From NCBI GenBank assembly GCA_963846915.1, contig CAWJXV010000009.1, positions 1,054,001 to 1,118,000 on the forward strand: a stretch of DNA of 64,000 nt. The letters are read 5' to 3'. The notes under the pieces are model-generated. The model saw nothing but the letters and a program-made list of their open reading frames with translations. It searched no databases and was not told the DNA's origin. Source of the stretch: PALSA-612 sp963846915 (GTDB taxonomy: Bacteria > Actinomycetota > Thermoleophilia > Gaiellales > Gaiellaceae). This document shows positions 1 to 9,349 of the stretch, in pieces. The stretch's first letter is position 1; each line of letters begins with the position of its first letter. The position numbers and the translations under genes are program-made.

Positions 1-2
1 CG

Positions 3-1922
3 GCCGCCGCCGTGCTGGTGACCGTCTCGCTCTTCTTCGGCGGTAGCCTCAGCGACAGCAGGCTGTTCTGGATCGGGATCTTCGCGGTCGCCGTCGGCTT
101 CGGGTTCCTCGCCGCGGGCCTGGCCGGACTCGTGCCCGTGGCGGTGCCGGGGCGGTCGGGGGTCGTCGCCTTCGGGCTCCTCGCGGCGTTCGTCTGCTGG
201 AACGGCGTGACGATGATCTGGTCGATCGCGCCCGACCTGTCCTGGGCGTACATGAACCGGGGGGCCGTGTACCTCGGGTTCGCGCTGCTCGGCCTGGCGG
301 TCGCGGCGAGCGTACGGGCGCCGGCGCGGGTCGTGGCGGGCGGGCTCGCGGTGCTCCTCTTCGGCGTCGTCTGCTGGGCGCTCCTCGGCAAGGTGTTTCC
401 GTCGTTGTTCCCGGACGGCGCGCGGGTGGCGCGCCTGCGGAACCCGGTCGGCTACTGGAACGCGCTCGGTCTCCTGTGCGCGCTGGCGCTCCCGGTCGGG
501 CTGTGGATCGCGACGCGCCGATCGTGGCGGCGCGAGCTGCGGGCGGCGGGTGTCGTGCTGCTCTATCTGGCCGTCGTCGCGCTGGTGCTCACGTTCTCGC
601 GGGCGGGGATCCTCGTCGCCGCCGTTGCGGTGCTCCTGTGGCTCGCGTTCGTGCCGGCGCGGCTCGAGAGCTTCGGCGCTCTCGTCGTCTCGGTCGTGCC
701 TGCTGCGGCCGTGGCCGGCTGGGCCTCGACGCGTTCAGGCATCGTCGACGACGGGCAGTCGTTCTCGGCGCGGCAGTCGGACGGTGCCTGGTTCGGGCTC
801 GTCCTCGTCCTCGTCGGCGTTCTCGTCGTCGCGGCGGCGGTGTGGGCGGACAGGCTCGACCGGCGCTTCGACGACCCGGAGGCTCGGCGGCTGTGGACAC
901 GGCGGATCGGGCTCGGGGTGGGCGCGGTCGCAGTTGCGGGTGTGATCTCCGTGTCGGCCGCGAGCGGCGGGCCGAACGCGTGGCTGCGCGAGTTCCGCGG
1001 CGGCGGCGAGGTCTCGAACTCGTCCCGATTCGGGACGCTCAGCTCGAACAACCGCTGGGAGTGGTGGAAGGAGGCCTGGAAGGTCTTCGAGGAGAAGCCG
1101 GCGGGCGGCAAGGGCGCGGCGACGTTCGTCTATGCGCGGCGGCGCGTGCAGCAAGGCAGCACGGTGACGAACGAGCCGCACAACATCGCGCTGCAGTCGC
1201 TGGCGGAGACGGGGATCGTCGGGTTCCTGCTCGGGGTGGGTGCGGTCGTGGCGGCGCTGCTCGCGATCGCGCGGGCCGTCCTGCGCCTGCGCGGCGAGGA
1301 GCGCGCTGCTACCGCGGCGATCGCGATCGCGATCCCGGCTTTCCTCTTGCACGCGCTTGCCGACATCGACTGGGACTTCGTCGCGGTCTGCGCGCCCGTG
1401 TTCATGCTCGGTGGGCTCGTGATCGGGATCGGAGGCGAGGTGCGGGCCGTGCGGATGCCGCTCCGTTCGCTGGCGGCGGCCGGGGTCGCGGCGGTGCTGC
1501 TCGCGGGCGTGTACTCGCTGGCGGCGCCGTGGCTGGCGGCGAACCGGGTCGACGACGCCTACACGGCGCTCTTCGCGCGCGATCTCCGTTCGGGGGCAGC
1601 GGCCGCGCGGGACGCAGCTTCGCTCAACCCCCTGTCGGTGCAGCCGATCTGGGCGCTGGCCGAGGCGTACGCGGCCCTCCCTGACGAGCGGGGGGCGGTC
1701 GACCAGTACCGGCGGGCGACGCGCCTCCAGCCCGAGAACCCGGACACCTGGGTCGCCCTCGGCCGCTACGAGCTCTGCTTCGGTGACGTGTTCGACGCCT
1801 ATCGCGCGCTCAACCAGGCGTACACCCTCGATCCGTTCGGGCCCGCGGGGATCCCCGGCGGCCCGCTCGACCAGGCCCGGGCGGCCGTGGAGAAGCGGGG
1901 GACGCCTAGCTGCCGACGATGA
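3..1922 (+). CDS. O-antigen ligase/polymerase-like membrane protein with C-terminal TPRs (5' end outside window)
   Basis: The reading frame is open to the left edge, so a few N-terminal residues are probably missing; an internal GTG at 12 is the first possible start seen. The protein has about a dozen hydrophobic segments over roughly residues 1-500, with a large periplasmic loop after residue 320. This is the layout of the Wzy/WaaL O-antigen ligase superfamily, which polymerises or transfers undecaprenyl-linked glycans at the outer face of the membrane. The last ~110 residues carry tetratricopeptide-like helices (ending in LQPENPDTWVALGRYEL), a common tail in actinobacterial members. The substrate cannot be told from sequence. 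It overlaps the convergent LytR_C gene by 17 bp. Confidence 0.8.
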   Translation, partial: AAAVLVTVSLFFGGSLSDSRLFWIGIFAVAVGFGFLAAGLAGLVPVAVPGRSGVVAFGLLAAFVCWNGVTMIWSIAPDLSWAYMNRGAVYLGFALLGLAVAASVRAPARVVAGGLAVLLFGVVCWALLGKVFPSLFPDGARVARLRNPVGYWNALGLLCALALPVGLWIATRRSWRRELRAAGVVLLYLAVVALVLTFSRAGILVAAVAVLLWLAFVPARLESFGALVVSVVPAAAVAGWASTRSGIVDDGQSFSARQSDGAWFGLVLVLVGVLVVAAAVWADRLDRRFDDPEARRLWTRRIGLGVGAVAVAGVISVSAASGGPNAWLREFRGGGEVSNSSRFGTLSSNNRWEWWKEAWKVFEEKPAGGKGAATFVYARRRVQQGSTVTNEPHNIALQSLAETGIVGFLLGVGAVVAALLAIARAVLRLRGEERAATAAIAIAIPAFLLHALADIDWDFVAVCAPVFMLGGLVIGIGGEVRAVRMPLRSLAAAGVAAVLLAGVYSLAAPWLAANRVDDAYTALFARDLRSGAAAARDAASLNPLSVQPIWALAEAYAALPDERGAVDQYRRATRLQPENPDTWVALGRYELCFGDVFDAYRALNQAYTLDPFGPAGIPGGPLDQARAAVEKRGTPSCRR

Positions 1923-2448
1923 GCAGGAGCCGGGCGCCGTGGAGCTGGCCCGGCTGGACGCCGTCGAGGCCGCTGACGATCTTGATGCCCATGTCGTGGG
2001 CGAGCCGCTGTGCCTCGCGGCCGAAGCCGGGGCGGTACATGACGATGCTCGCCGCGTAGTCGTTCCTTTTCGCGTTGCCGACCGCGGCGACCGGGTATCC
2101 GTGCATCCGGAGGGAGGCGGCCTGGGCGCCGGCGGCACCGTCGCGGCCGTTGCCGTTCAGGACGAGCACGCTCGTGTGGACGCGCGCGAGCAGCGGCTTC
2201 GCGGGCGCGGTCCGGTGCGGCCTTGCATGCGTGGCCGGCGGCGGCGAGGCGGACTTCGTCGATGCGGTCTGGTGGTGCCCGGCGCTCTGGATCGCGTTCG
2301 CGCGCTCGCTCTCGAACCAACCCTTGCCGACGACGAGGAGGCCGACCGAGACGAGGGCGACGAGCTCGACGACGGCGATCGCCGACACGACGATCGTCCG
2401 TGTCCGCCACGGCTGCGTGACGTCGTGCGTCGGCGCGTAGTGATCCAT
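1906..2448 (-). CDS. Membrane-anchored LytR C-terminal-domain protein
   Basis: This 180-residue protein has a short cytoplasmic N-terminus, one transmembrane helix at about residues 20-42, a Pro/Ala/His-rich linker (about 60-90), and a C-terminal alpha/beta domain. That domain begins at VHTSVLVLNGNGRDGAAG and matches the LytR_C family (PF13399), a small extracellular domain often found alone or after LytR-CpsA-Psr transferases. No LCP catalytic domain is present, so it is a stand-alone LytR_C protein, probably acting at the cell wall; its precise role is unknown. It lies next to surface-glycan genes, which fits an envelope function. The ATG at 2448 gives the expected short N-terminus before the membrane helix. 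Confidence 0.8.
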   Translation of the reverse strand: MDHYAPTHDVTQPWRTRTIVVSAIAVVELVALVSVGLLVVGKGWFESERANAIQSAGHHQTASTKSASPPPATHARPHRTAPAKPLLARVHTSVLVLNGNGRDGAAGAQAASLRMHGYPVAAVGNAKRNDYAASIVMYRPGFGREAQRLAHDMGIKIVSGLDGVQPGQLHGARLLLIVGS

Positions 2449-2488
2449 CGCCCGTCGATGTTCGCGCTCGGCGCTGACGTTTCCTTCC

Positions 2489-2583
2489 GATCAGTGTCTG
2501 ACGCCGACCCGCACCAGTGCCAGACACTGATCCGGGTTGGTGTCTGACTCTGCTCTGGCACTGCTCTGGCTCGTGTCTGGCAC
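2489..2583. repeat. Cluster of GTGTCTG-type repeats with a 12-bp inverted repeat
   Basis: The 190-bp gap between the LytR_C gene and the epimerase gene holds a perfect 12-bp inverted repeat, gatcagtgtctg at 2489-2500 and its complement at 2521-2532, with a 20-nt loop. Further copies of the same half-site lie at 2540-2548 (gtgtctgac) and 2573-2583 (gtgtctggcac), and an inverted gtgccagacac overlaps the right arm. It may be a REP-like dispersed repeat, an operator array upstream of the LytR_C gene, or part of the epimerase terminator. Confidence 0.5.
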
Positions 2584-2638
2584 CGGGACATGGCTTCGGG
2601 GGAAAAGGCTGTGCAGAACCGAGCGGGCGTGTGGAGAA

Positions 2639-3544
2639 CTACGCCGCGGCTGTGAAGAACTGCCAGGTGGCGCGGAGGCCGTCCTCGAGCGAGACCTCGG
2701 CGTGCCAGCCGAGCTCGCGCTCGGCGAGCCCCGGGTCGAGCACCGAGCGCTGGAGGTCGCCGAGCCGCTCCGGCCCGAGCTCCGGGTCGATCTCCTGCCC
2801 CGTGGCGCGGCGCATCGCCTCGACGAGCCCGAGCACCGACGTCGGCTCACCGGTCGCGACGTTGAGGACGCCGCCGTCGAGCGACGTCGCCGCCAGCGTC
2901 GCGCGGGCCACGTCCCCGACGTAGACGTAGTCGCGCTCCTGCGAGCCGTCGCCGAAGATCGTCGGCGGCCGCCCGTCCGCGACCGCGCGCAGGAAGATCG
3001 CCACGACGCCCGCCTCGCCGTGCGGGTCCTGACGCGGGCCGTAGACGTTGCCGTACCGCAGCGCCACGTGCCGCGTCCCGTGGAGCCGGTTCCACGCGGC
3101 GAGGTACTCCTCGCCGGCCAGCTTGGACGTGCCGTAGGGCGACAGCGGCCGCCGCTCCCACTCCTCGGTCGCCGGTGTCGGGCACTCCCCGTAGATGGCG
3201 CCGCCCGTCGACGAGAACACGACCTGCGCGCCGTGCGCGAGCGCGGCGGCGAGGACGGCGACCGTCCCGAGCACGTTGACGTCGGCGTCGAGCGCCGGCT
3301 CGGCGACCGACACGCTCACGGACGCCTGGGCGGCGAGGTGGAAGACGAGCTCGGGCTGGGCAGCGTCGAAGACGTCGCTCGGGTGGCGGATGTCCGCGAC
3401 GTGGAGCCGCGCTCCCTCGGGCACGTTGTCCGGCTTGCCCGCGGAGAGGTCGTCGAGGACGTGGACGTCGTCTCCGCGCGCGACGAGCGCCTCCGCCACG
3501 TGCGAGCCGATGAATCCCGCGCCGCCGGTCACGATCGCCCGCAT
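2639..3544 (-). CDS. NAD-dependent epimerase/dehydratase (UDP-glucose 4-epimerase-like)
   Basis: This 301-residue extended short-chain dehydrogenase has the N-terminal Rossmann motif GGAGFIGS (residues 6-13), the serine motif FSSTGGAIYG and the catalytic YGTSK (Tyr-x3-Lys). Such enzymes interconvert or dehydrate nucleotide sugars in the cytoplasm, feeding surface glycans. The overall sequence is closest in feel to archaeal/bacterial GalE-type UDP-hexose 4-epimerases, but the substrate is not fixed. The start at 3544 places the glycine-rich loop at the very N-terminus; the open frame extends upstream but would run through the divergent tmk. It is divergent from tmk with only 22 bp between start codons, so the promoters overlap. 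Confidence 0.88.
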   Translation of the reverse strand: MRAIVTGGAGFIGSHVAEALVARGDDVHVLDDLSAGKPDNVPEGARLHVADIRHPSDVFDAAQPELVFHLAAQASVSVSVAEPALDADVNVLGTVAVLAAALAHGAQVVFSSTGGAIYGECPTPATEEWERRPLSPYGTSKLAGEEYLAAWNRLHGTRHVALRYGNVYGPRQDPHGEAGVVAIFLRAVADGRPPTIFGDGSQERDYVYVGDVARATLAATSLDGGVLNVATGEPTSVLGLVEAMRRATGQEIDPELGPERLGDLQRSVLDPGLAERELGWHAEVSLEDGLRATWQFFTAAA

Positions 3545-3566
3545 CGGCCCGTATCGTAAGCCGCGG

Positions 3567-4163
3567 ATGTTCGTGACCTTCGAGGGAGTCGACGGATCGG
3601 GCAAGTCGACCCAGGCCGCGCTCGCCGCCGCGAGCCTGGCCGAGGGCGGGCGCGAGGTCGTCGCGACCCGGGAGCCCGGCGGCACGCCGCTCGGCGAGCG
3701 CGTCCGCGAGCTGCTGCTCGACGGCCCGGAGATGACGCCGTGGGCGGAGGCGAGCCTGTTCGCCGCCGCACGCGCCGAGCTCGCCGAGCGCGTCATCCGC
3801 CCGGCGCTCGCCCGCGGCGCGATCGTGGTCAGCGATCGCTACCTCGACTCGTCGCTCGCCTACCAAGGCCTCGCGCGCGGCCTCGGCATCGAGCGTGTGC
3901 TCGAGCTGAACGCCGCCGTCTCCGACCTGCTGCCGGACCGCACGTTCGTGCTGCTCGTCGACGAGGCGACGGCGGCGGCGCGGCTCGGCCGCAAGCCAGA
4001 TCGGATCGAGCGCGAGGGCGCCGACTTTCGCGCGGCCGTCGACGCCGGCTTTCGCGCCGTCGCCGAGCGCTTCCCGGAGCGGATCGTCGTCCTCGACGGG
4101 GCGAGGCCGCAGGACGAGCTCGCGGCGCAGGTCAGAGAGGAGCTCGCCGCAAGTGTTCGATGA
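3567..4163 (+). CDS. tmk: Thymidylate kinase
   Basis: This 198-residue protein phosphorylates dTMP to dTDP for DNA synthesis. The P-loop EGVDGSGKST lies at the N-terminus, the DRY motif is in DRYLDSSLAYQG, and a lid-type arginine region follows near PDRIEREG. The length is normal for bacterial thymidylate kinases. The ATG at 3567 is chosen because it sits 4 residues before the conserved FEGVDG core. The gene overlaps holB by 11 bp, the usual tmk-holB pairing, so the two are translated together. Confidence 0.95.
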   Translation: MFVTFEGVDGSGKSTQAALAAASLAEGGREVVATREPGGTPLGERVRELLLDGPEMTPWAEASLFAAARAELAERVIRPALARGAIVVSDRYLDSSLAYQGLARGLGIERVLELNAAVSDLLPDRTFVLLVDEATAAARLGRKPDRIEREGADFRAAVDAGFRAVAERFPERIVVLDGARPQDELAAQVREELAASVR

Positions 4164-5232
4164 GATCGTCGAGCAGGGCGAGGCGAAGCGGCTGCTGCAG
4201 GCCGGCCTCGACGAGGGACCTGCCCACGCGTACCTGCTCTTCGGGCCGGCCGGCGTCGGCAAGCAGAAGGCCGCGATCGCCTTCGCCGGAGCGCTGCTCG
4301 GCGACCGGGGGCGGGTCGAGAGGCGCGCCCACCCGGATCTCTACGTGCTCGAGCCGCTCGGCGACCAGATCCGCATCGACGAGATCCGCACGCTCCGGCG
4401 CGACCTGCACATGAGGCCGTTCGAGGCGTCGCACCGTGTCTACCTGATCGTCTCGGCGCACCTGCTCAACACGGAGGCGGCTGACGCGCTGCTCAAGGAT
4501 CTCGAGGAGCCGCCGGACTACGCCGTGATCGTCCTGCTCGCGGACGAGCTCGGACCGCTGCCGGAGACGATCCGCTCGCGCTGCCAGCTCGTCCCGTTCA
4601 CACGCCTGTCCGAGCGTGCGGTGCGCGCCGTCGTCGACGCCTGGGCGCCCGGCATCCCGCCCGATCGCGCGACCGCCGTCGCGCGCGTGGCGGGCGGCCG
4701 GCTCGACCGGGCGGAGCGGCTGCTCGACGCCGACGCGGCCGCGCGCCGCGAGGAGCTCCTCGGCGTCGCGCGCTCTGTCTACACGGATCCGGGCTTCTCG
4801 ACCTCGGTCGGGGCGGCTCGCATCCTCGAGCTGGTGGACGCCGGCGCGAAGGAGGCGAAGGAGCGGGTCGACAAGGAGCTCGAGTGGCTCGACCTGACCG
4901 ACCGCGAGGCCGAGCTCCGCCGTCGCCGGGCCGAGCTCGGCGCGCAACGCGAGGGCGTGCTCGAGGCGCTGGAGGAGCTCGCCACCTGGTATCGCGACCT
5001 GATCTGCGTCGCCGTCGGAGCAGAGAACGTCGTCGCGCATTACGACCATCTCGCCTCGCTCGCGGAGGACGCGTCGCTCGAGCGCGTGGCGGGCGCCGAG
5101 TGCGCCGTCGAGCTCGTCCGCGAGACCTGGCGTCGCTACGAGGAGCTGAACCTGCAGCCGAAGCTCGCGCTCGACGCGTTGCTCATCCGGCTGCGACAGG
5201 CGCTCGCGCCGACCACGACCGTTCCCGTCTGA
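4153..5232 (+). CDS. holB: DNA polymerase III delta' subunit
   Basis: This 359-residue clamp-loader subunit belongs to the replicative polymerase. The N-terminal AAA+ domain has a degenerate P-loop, GPAGVGKQ (residues 31-38), in which Gln replaces the usual Ser/Thr, as expected for an ATP-nonhydrolysing delta' subunit. The sensor stretch NTEAADALLKDLEEPP and arginine-finger-region motif IRSRCQ are present. The Cys4 zinc module of E. coli delta' is not visible. The GTG at 4153 overlaps the end of tmk. The C-terminal third is helical and highly charged, fitting the collar domain. Confidence 0.9.
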   Translation: MFDEIVEQGEAKRLLQAGLDEGPAHAYLLFGPAGVGKQKAAIAFAGALLGDRGRVERRAHPDLYVLEPLGDQIRIDEIRTLRRDLHMRPFEASHRVYLIVSAHLLNTEAADALLKDLEEPPDYAVIVLLADELGPLPETIRSRCQLVPFTRLSERAVRAVVDAWAPGIPPDRATAVARVAGGRLDRAERLLDADAAARREELLGVARSVYTDPGFSTSVGAARILELVDAGAKEAKERVDKELEWLDLTDREAELRRRRAELGAQREGVLEALEELATWYRDLICVAVGAENVVAHYDHLASLAEDASLERVAGAECAVELVRETWRRYEELNLQPKLALDALLIRLRQALAPTTTVPV

Positions 5233-5234
5233 CC

Positions 5235-5951
5235 ATGCCCGACCCGGTTTCCGCAGCCGCCGATCTGCTCTACGGGCTCCCACTCGACGAGTTCACGCCT
5301 GCCCGGAACGCCGCGGCCAAGGAGCTTCGCGACCTCGGGCGGGGGGAAGAAGCAGAGGCTGTGAAGGCGCTCGCGAAGCCGACGGTCGCTGCCTGGGCCG
5401 TCAACCAGCTCACGCGCCGGCGGCACGCGGACCTGGACGAGTTCGTCGAGGCCGCGGCGGCCGCGCGCGATGCCCAGCTCGGCGGCGGCGAGGGGCTGCA
5501 GGAGGCCATCGCCCGTCAGCGCGAGGCGCTCGAGACGCTGGTGGGCGCGGCCCGCGACGAGCTCGGCGGCGCGGCGTCCGAGACGGTTAGCGCGCGCATC
5601 CGCCAGACGCTGGAGGCGGCAGCGGTCGACGACGGGGCCGCCGAAGCGGTGCTCGAAGGGCGGCTGGCGAAGGAGCTCGAGCCCGCGGGCTTCGGCACGC
5701 TCGCCGCGCACGCGAAGCCCGCCCGCGGCAAGGGCCGCACGACGCGGCACACGGAGAGCGCTGCGGAGGCCAAGAAGGCGCTCGCCGATGCACGCGCACG
5801 CCTGCGTGAGGCCGAGGAGGAGCACCGTGCCGCCGTCGCCGAGGAGCGGCAGGCGCACAAGCGCTGGCAGCAGACCCGGCACGACGCCGAGCAGGCGGCC
5901 GACCGGGTCGAAAAGGCCCGCGACGCGCTCGATGCGGTCCGTAAGCGATGA
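5235..5951 (+). CDS. Hypothetical alanine-rich coiled-coil protein
   Basis: This 238-residue soluble protein is rich in Ala, Glu and Arg, with no membrane segment or signal peptide. The N-terminal ~60 residues (LPLDEFTPARNAAAKEL and KPTVAAWAVNQL) look like a conserved folded unit. The C-terminal ~70 residues are a long heptad-like charged helix, likely a coiled coil. I do not recognise a named family. It starts 2 bp after holB and overlaps the GH15 gene by 4 bp (ATGA), so it is in the tmk-holB operon, but no function can be deduced from that. Confidence 0.75.
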   Translation: MPDPVSAAADLLYGLPLDEFTPARNAAAKELRDLGRGEEAEAVKALAKPTVAAWAVNQLTRRRHADLDEFVEAAAAARDAQLGGGEGLQEAIARQREALETLVGAARDELGGAASETVSARIRQTLEAAAVDDGAAEAVLEGRLAKELEPAGFGTLAAHAKPARGKGRTTRHTESAAEAKKALADARARLREAEEEHRAAVAEERQAHKRWQQTRHDAEQAADRVEKARDALDAVRKR

Positions 5952-7733
5952 GGATCGAGGACTACGCCATGATCGGCGATCTGCAGACCGCCGCGCTCGT
6001 CGGGCGCGACGGGTCGATCGACTGGTGCTGCTTCCCGCGCTTCGACTCGGGCGCGTGCTTCGCGGCGCTCCTCGGCACGCCCGATCACGGCCGCTGGCTG
6101 GTCGCGCCCCGGGACGAGATCCGCCGCTCGACTCGCCGCTACCGCAACGACACGCTGATCCTCGAGTCGGTCTTCGAGACGGACTCGGGCTCGGTGCGGG
6201 CGATCGACTTCATGCCGCCGCGCGGCGAGGTGCCCGACATCGTCCGCATCGTCGAGGGGCTCGACGGCGAGGTGCCGATGCGCTCCGAGCTCGTGATCCG
6301 GTTCGACTACGGCTCGATCGTGCCCTGGGTGCGGCGCGTCGACCACGCGCGGATCGCCGTCGCCGGCCCGGATGCTCTCTGGTACCGCACGCCCGTCGAG
6401 GTGCGCGGCGAGGACATGACCACCGTGTCCGAGTTCGTGCTGCGGCAGGGCGAGCGTGTGCCGTTCGTGCTGACGTGGTTCCCGTCCCACCGCGGCCCGC
6501 CGGATGAGATCGATGCCGACCAGGCGCTCGACGACACGGAGGACTACTGGCTCGAATGGGCTTCCACGTGTGGCCACCAGGGGCGCTATCACGACGAGAT
6601 CCACGCGTCCCTGCTCGTGCTCAAGGCGCTGACCTACGGGCCGACGGGCGGCATCGTCGCGGCGCCGACGACGTCGCTGCCGGAGCACATCGGCGGCGTG
6701 CGCAACTGGGACTACCGCTTCTGCTGGCTCCGCGACACGACCCTCACCCTGCTCGCGATGCTCGAGGCTGGCTACCGGGACGAGGCGCTGACCTGGCGCC
6801 AGTGGCTGCTGCGCGCCATCGCGGGCAACCCCGACGACGTGCAGATCATGTACGGCATCGCGGGCGAGCGCCGGCTCGAGGAGCTCGAGCTCCACTGGCT
6901 GCCCGGCTACGAGGGCTCGGCGCCGGTGCGCGTCGGCAACGCCGCCTCCGAGCAGCTCCAGCTCGACGTGTACGGAGAGCTCTGGGACGCGCTCTATCAG
7001 ACCCGCGTCCACAGCAGTGTTGCGGACGACCACGTCTGGGCGCTGCAGCTCAAGCTGATCGAGTGGCTCGAGACGGGCTGGCGACGACCTGACTCGGGCA
7101 TCTGGGAGGTACGCGGGCCCGAGCGTCACTTCACGCACTCGAAGGTGATGGCGTGGGTCGCGTTCGACCGGGCCGTGCGCTACGTCGAGGAGTTCGGCCG
7201 CGAGGGGCCGGTCGAACGCTGGCGCGCGATCCGGGACGAGATCCGCGACGGAGGTGCTCGAGCGGGGCTGGTGCGAGGAGAAGCACGCGTTCGCACAGTC
7301 GTACGACTCGGACCGGCTCGATGCGGCCGTGCTGCTCCTGCCGTTCGTCGGGTTCCTGCCCGCCGACGACCCGCGCATGGTCTCGACCGTCGCGGCGATC
7401 CGGCGCGAGCTGTCGTTCGACGGCCTGCTCTTGCGGTATCTGCCCGACGAGGCGTCGGACGTCGACGGCCTGCCCCCCGGCGAGGGCGTCTTCCTGCCGT
7501 GCTCGTTCTGGCTCGCGTCCGTGCTGGCGCTGCAGGGCGCCGAGGACGAGGCGCGCGAGCTGTTCGAGCGGCTGCTCGACCTCCGCAACGACGTCGGCCT
7601 CCTGGCGGAGGAGTACGACCCGGTGGCCAGGCGGCAGCTCGGCAACTTCCCGCAGGCGTTCACGCACCTCTCGCTCGTCATGGCGGCCCTCGTCCTCGCC
7701 GAGGGCCGCAGCTTCCGCGACCCGGACTCGTAG
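5948..7733 (+). CDS. Glycoside hydrolase family 15 protein (glucoamylase/trehalase type), frameshifted
   Basis: The N-terminus (IEDYAMIGDLQTAALVGRDG, then SIDWCCFPRFDS) is the hallmark of bacterial GH15 enzymes, which release glucose from alpha-glucans or hydrolyse trehalose. The (alpha/alpha)6 barrel follows, with the motifs NWDYRFCWLRD and YGELWDALY. Translation from 5948 runs correctly to about residue 434, then loses homology. One extra base near 7250 (after atccgcgac) must be skipped. The frame from 7251 then continues EVLERGWCEEKHAFAQSYDS through the second catalytic region and ends at 7733, giving about 595 residues, a normal length. It overlaps the preceding gene by ATGA. The break is either an indel error or a recent inactivation. 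Confidence 0.82.
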
Positions 7734-7836
7734 CCGGCAGCCGGCAGAACCGCCCGGCTCCGAGCTTCGTATTCCGAATGACATCGCCAGGGTCGAGTGC
7801 GATGTCGCCCAGTCCATTCTTCGAGGAGGTTCATCG

Positions 7837-8340
7837 ATGAGCAGATCGCTCTCGCGATCGAGGCTGCTCGCGGTCGCGGCCCTTGCGGTCCTCGCCGCCG
7901 CGCTCGCAGCGACAGTCCTGGCCACTACGGGGAGCGCCGCCCGTAACGTCTCCGCCGTCAAGGTGGTGAAGAACCCGAAGCTCGGCAAGCAGGTGCTCGT
8001 CACCCGCCGGGGGTTCACGCTCTACTCGCTGAGCGCGGAGACGCACGGTCGCTTCATCTGCACCGCCAAGACCTGCCTGTCGTTTTGGACTCCACTCGTC
8101 GTCCCACGTGGCGCGAGGCCGACGGGTGCGGCGAAGCTGGCCACTATCAGGCGTCCCGACGGCCGCACGCAGGTGACGTATCGCAGCCTGCCGCTGTACT
8201 CGTTCAGCGGCGACCGCAAGCCCGGCGACACGAACGGCAACGGCTTCAAAGACGTCGGCACCTGGCGCGTCGCCACGCTGACCGCGGCCAACGCCGCGCC
8301 GCCGCCGGCGCCGTCGTCGGGCGGCTACGGAGGCTACTGA
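7837..8340 (+). CDS. Secreted COG4315-type repeat protein
   Basis: This 167-residue exported protein has an N-terminal signal peptide (Arg/Ser-rich start, then an Ala/Leu/Val core to about residue 35). Two COG4315/PF03640 repeats follow, seen as RRGFTLYSLSAE plus CLSFWTPLVV and LPLYSFSGDRKPGDTNG. The family is found in secreted lipoproteins of actinobacteria and proteobacteria; its biochemical role is unknown. There is no lipobox cysteine. The tail is Pro/Gly/Tyr-rich (residues 155-167). The ATG at 7837 follows a strong ribosome site, gaggaggt, 6 nt upstream. Confidence 0.85.
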   Translation: MSRSLSRSRLLAVAALAVLAAALAATVLATTGSAARNVSAVKVVKNPKLGKQVLVTRRGFTLYSLSAETHGRFICTAKTCLSFWTPLVVPRGARPTGAAKLATIRRPDGRTQVTYRSLPLYSFSGDRKPGDTNGNGFKDVGTWRVATLTAANAAPPPAPSSGGYGGY

Positions 8341-8391
8341 GGCTGAGGGCACGTCTCGCGGGGTCTGACCCGCCCTCCGGTCGGGCCCCGC

Positions 8392-9303
8392 TCAGGCGGC
8401 GACGCGCGCCAGCTCGGCGAGCTCGTCCGGCGTCAGCTGCCAGCCGGCCGCAGCGGCGTTCGCCCGCACCTGCGCGGCACTCGTCGCGCCGGCGATCACC
8501 GACGGGATGCCGGGCTGCGAGGCGAGCGCGGCGATCGCGAGCTCGAGCAGCGTGTGGCCGCGCTCGCGAGCGAACGACTCGAGCTTCTCGAGCCGGGCGA
8601 AGGTGTCGTCGTCGATGTCCCGGCGCTCGAGCCGTGTCCCCTGAGGGCGCGGCTCGCTGCGGCGGTACTTGCCGGTGAGCAGACCGCTCGCAAGCGGGAA
8701 GTAGGGGACGAAGGAGACGTCGAGCTCTCGGGCGAGCGGCAGCACATCCTGCTCGGCGTCGCGCTCCAGGAGGCTGTACTCGTTCTGGACGGCGACGAAG
8801 CGCGGCCCACCGTTCGTCCGTGCGAGCTCGTCGGCCTCCGCGAGCTGGGCGTCCGAGAAGTTCGAGCACGCGATCGCGCGGACGAGGCCTTCGCGGACGA
8901 GCTCCTGCATCGCGCCCAGCGTCTCCGCGAGCGGTGTCGCCCCGTCCGGACGGTGGTAGTAGTAGAGGTCGACGCGATCGGTCTGGAGCCGGTCGAGCGA
9001 CGCCCGGATCGCGCGCCTCACGTAGTCGGCCGAGCCGTTCGGGCCCTCGCCCATGTCGTTACCGAACTTCGTCGCCAGCACGACACGGTCGCGTCGGCCC
9101 TGCAGCAGCTCGCCGAGGAAGCGCTCGCTGCCGCCGCGGTTGCCGTAGATGTCGGCCGTGTCGAAGAACGTGACGCCCGCGTCGAGGGCCGCGTCGACGA
9201 CCTCCCGCGCCCGCTCGAGGTCGATCCGGCCGCCGAAGTTGTTGCACCCGAGGCCGACTCTGGAGACGACGAGGTCCGAGCCGTCGAGCTTCTCGCCGAG
9301 CAT
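8392..9303 (-). CDS. Aldo/keto reductase
   Basis: This 303-residue NADPH-dependent (beta/alpha)8 oxidoreductase resembles the YajO/IolS/YhdN-type bacterial subfamily. The catalytic tetrad is visible: Asp and Tyr in FFDTADIYG, Lys in LATKFG and His in YYYHRPDG. The C-terminal NADP-binding motif region (SVIAGATSAAQV) is also present. The physiological substrate is unknown. The ATG at 9303 is chosen since family members start a few residues before LVVSRVGLGCNNFG. It is convergent with the COG4315 gene and divergent from the glycosyltransferase gene. Confidence 0.9.
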   Translation of the reverse strand: MLGEKLDGSDLVVSRVGLGCNNFGGRIDLERAREVVDAALDAGVTFFDTADIYGNRGGSERFLGELLQGRRDRVVLATKFGNDMGEGPNGSADYVRRAIRASLDRLQTDRVDLYYYHRPDGATPLAETLGAMQELVREGLVRAIACSNFSDAQLAEADELARTNGGPRFVAVQNEYSLLERDAEQDVLPLARELDVSFVPYFPLASGLLTGKYRRSEPRPQGTRLERRDIDDDTFARLEKLESFARERGHTLLELAIAALASQPGIPSVIAGATSAAQVRANAAAAGWQLTPDELAELARVAA

Positions 9304-9349
9304 CCGACCATCGTAGATCGAGACGGGCAGCCCGCTTAGGCTTTCACCC

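Noticed and set aside
735..2138. Long minus-strand frame opposite the O-antigen ligase gene
   Set aside because: Composition is Arg/His/Asp-rich without family motifs. It covers two real genes in other frames.
5516..7834. 772-codon minus-strand frame opposite the GH15 gene
   Set aside because: No motif or ribosome site; typical antisense open frame caused by GC-rich third positions.
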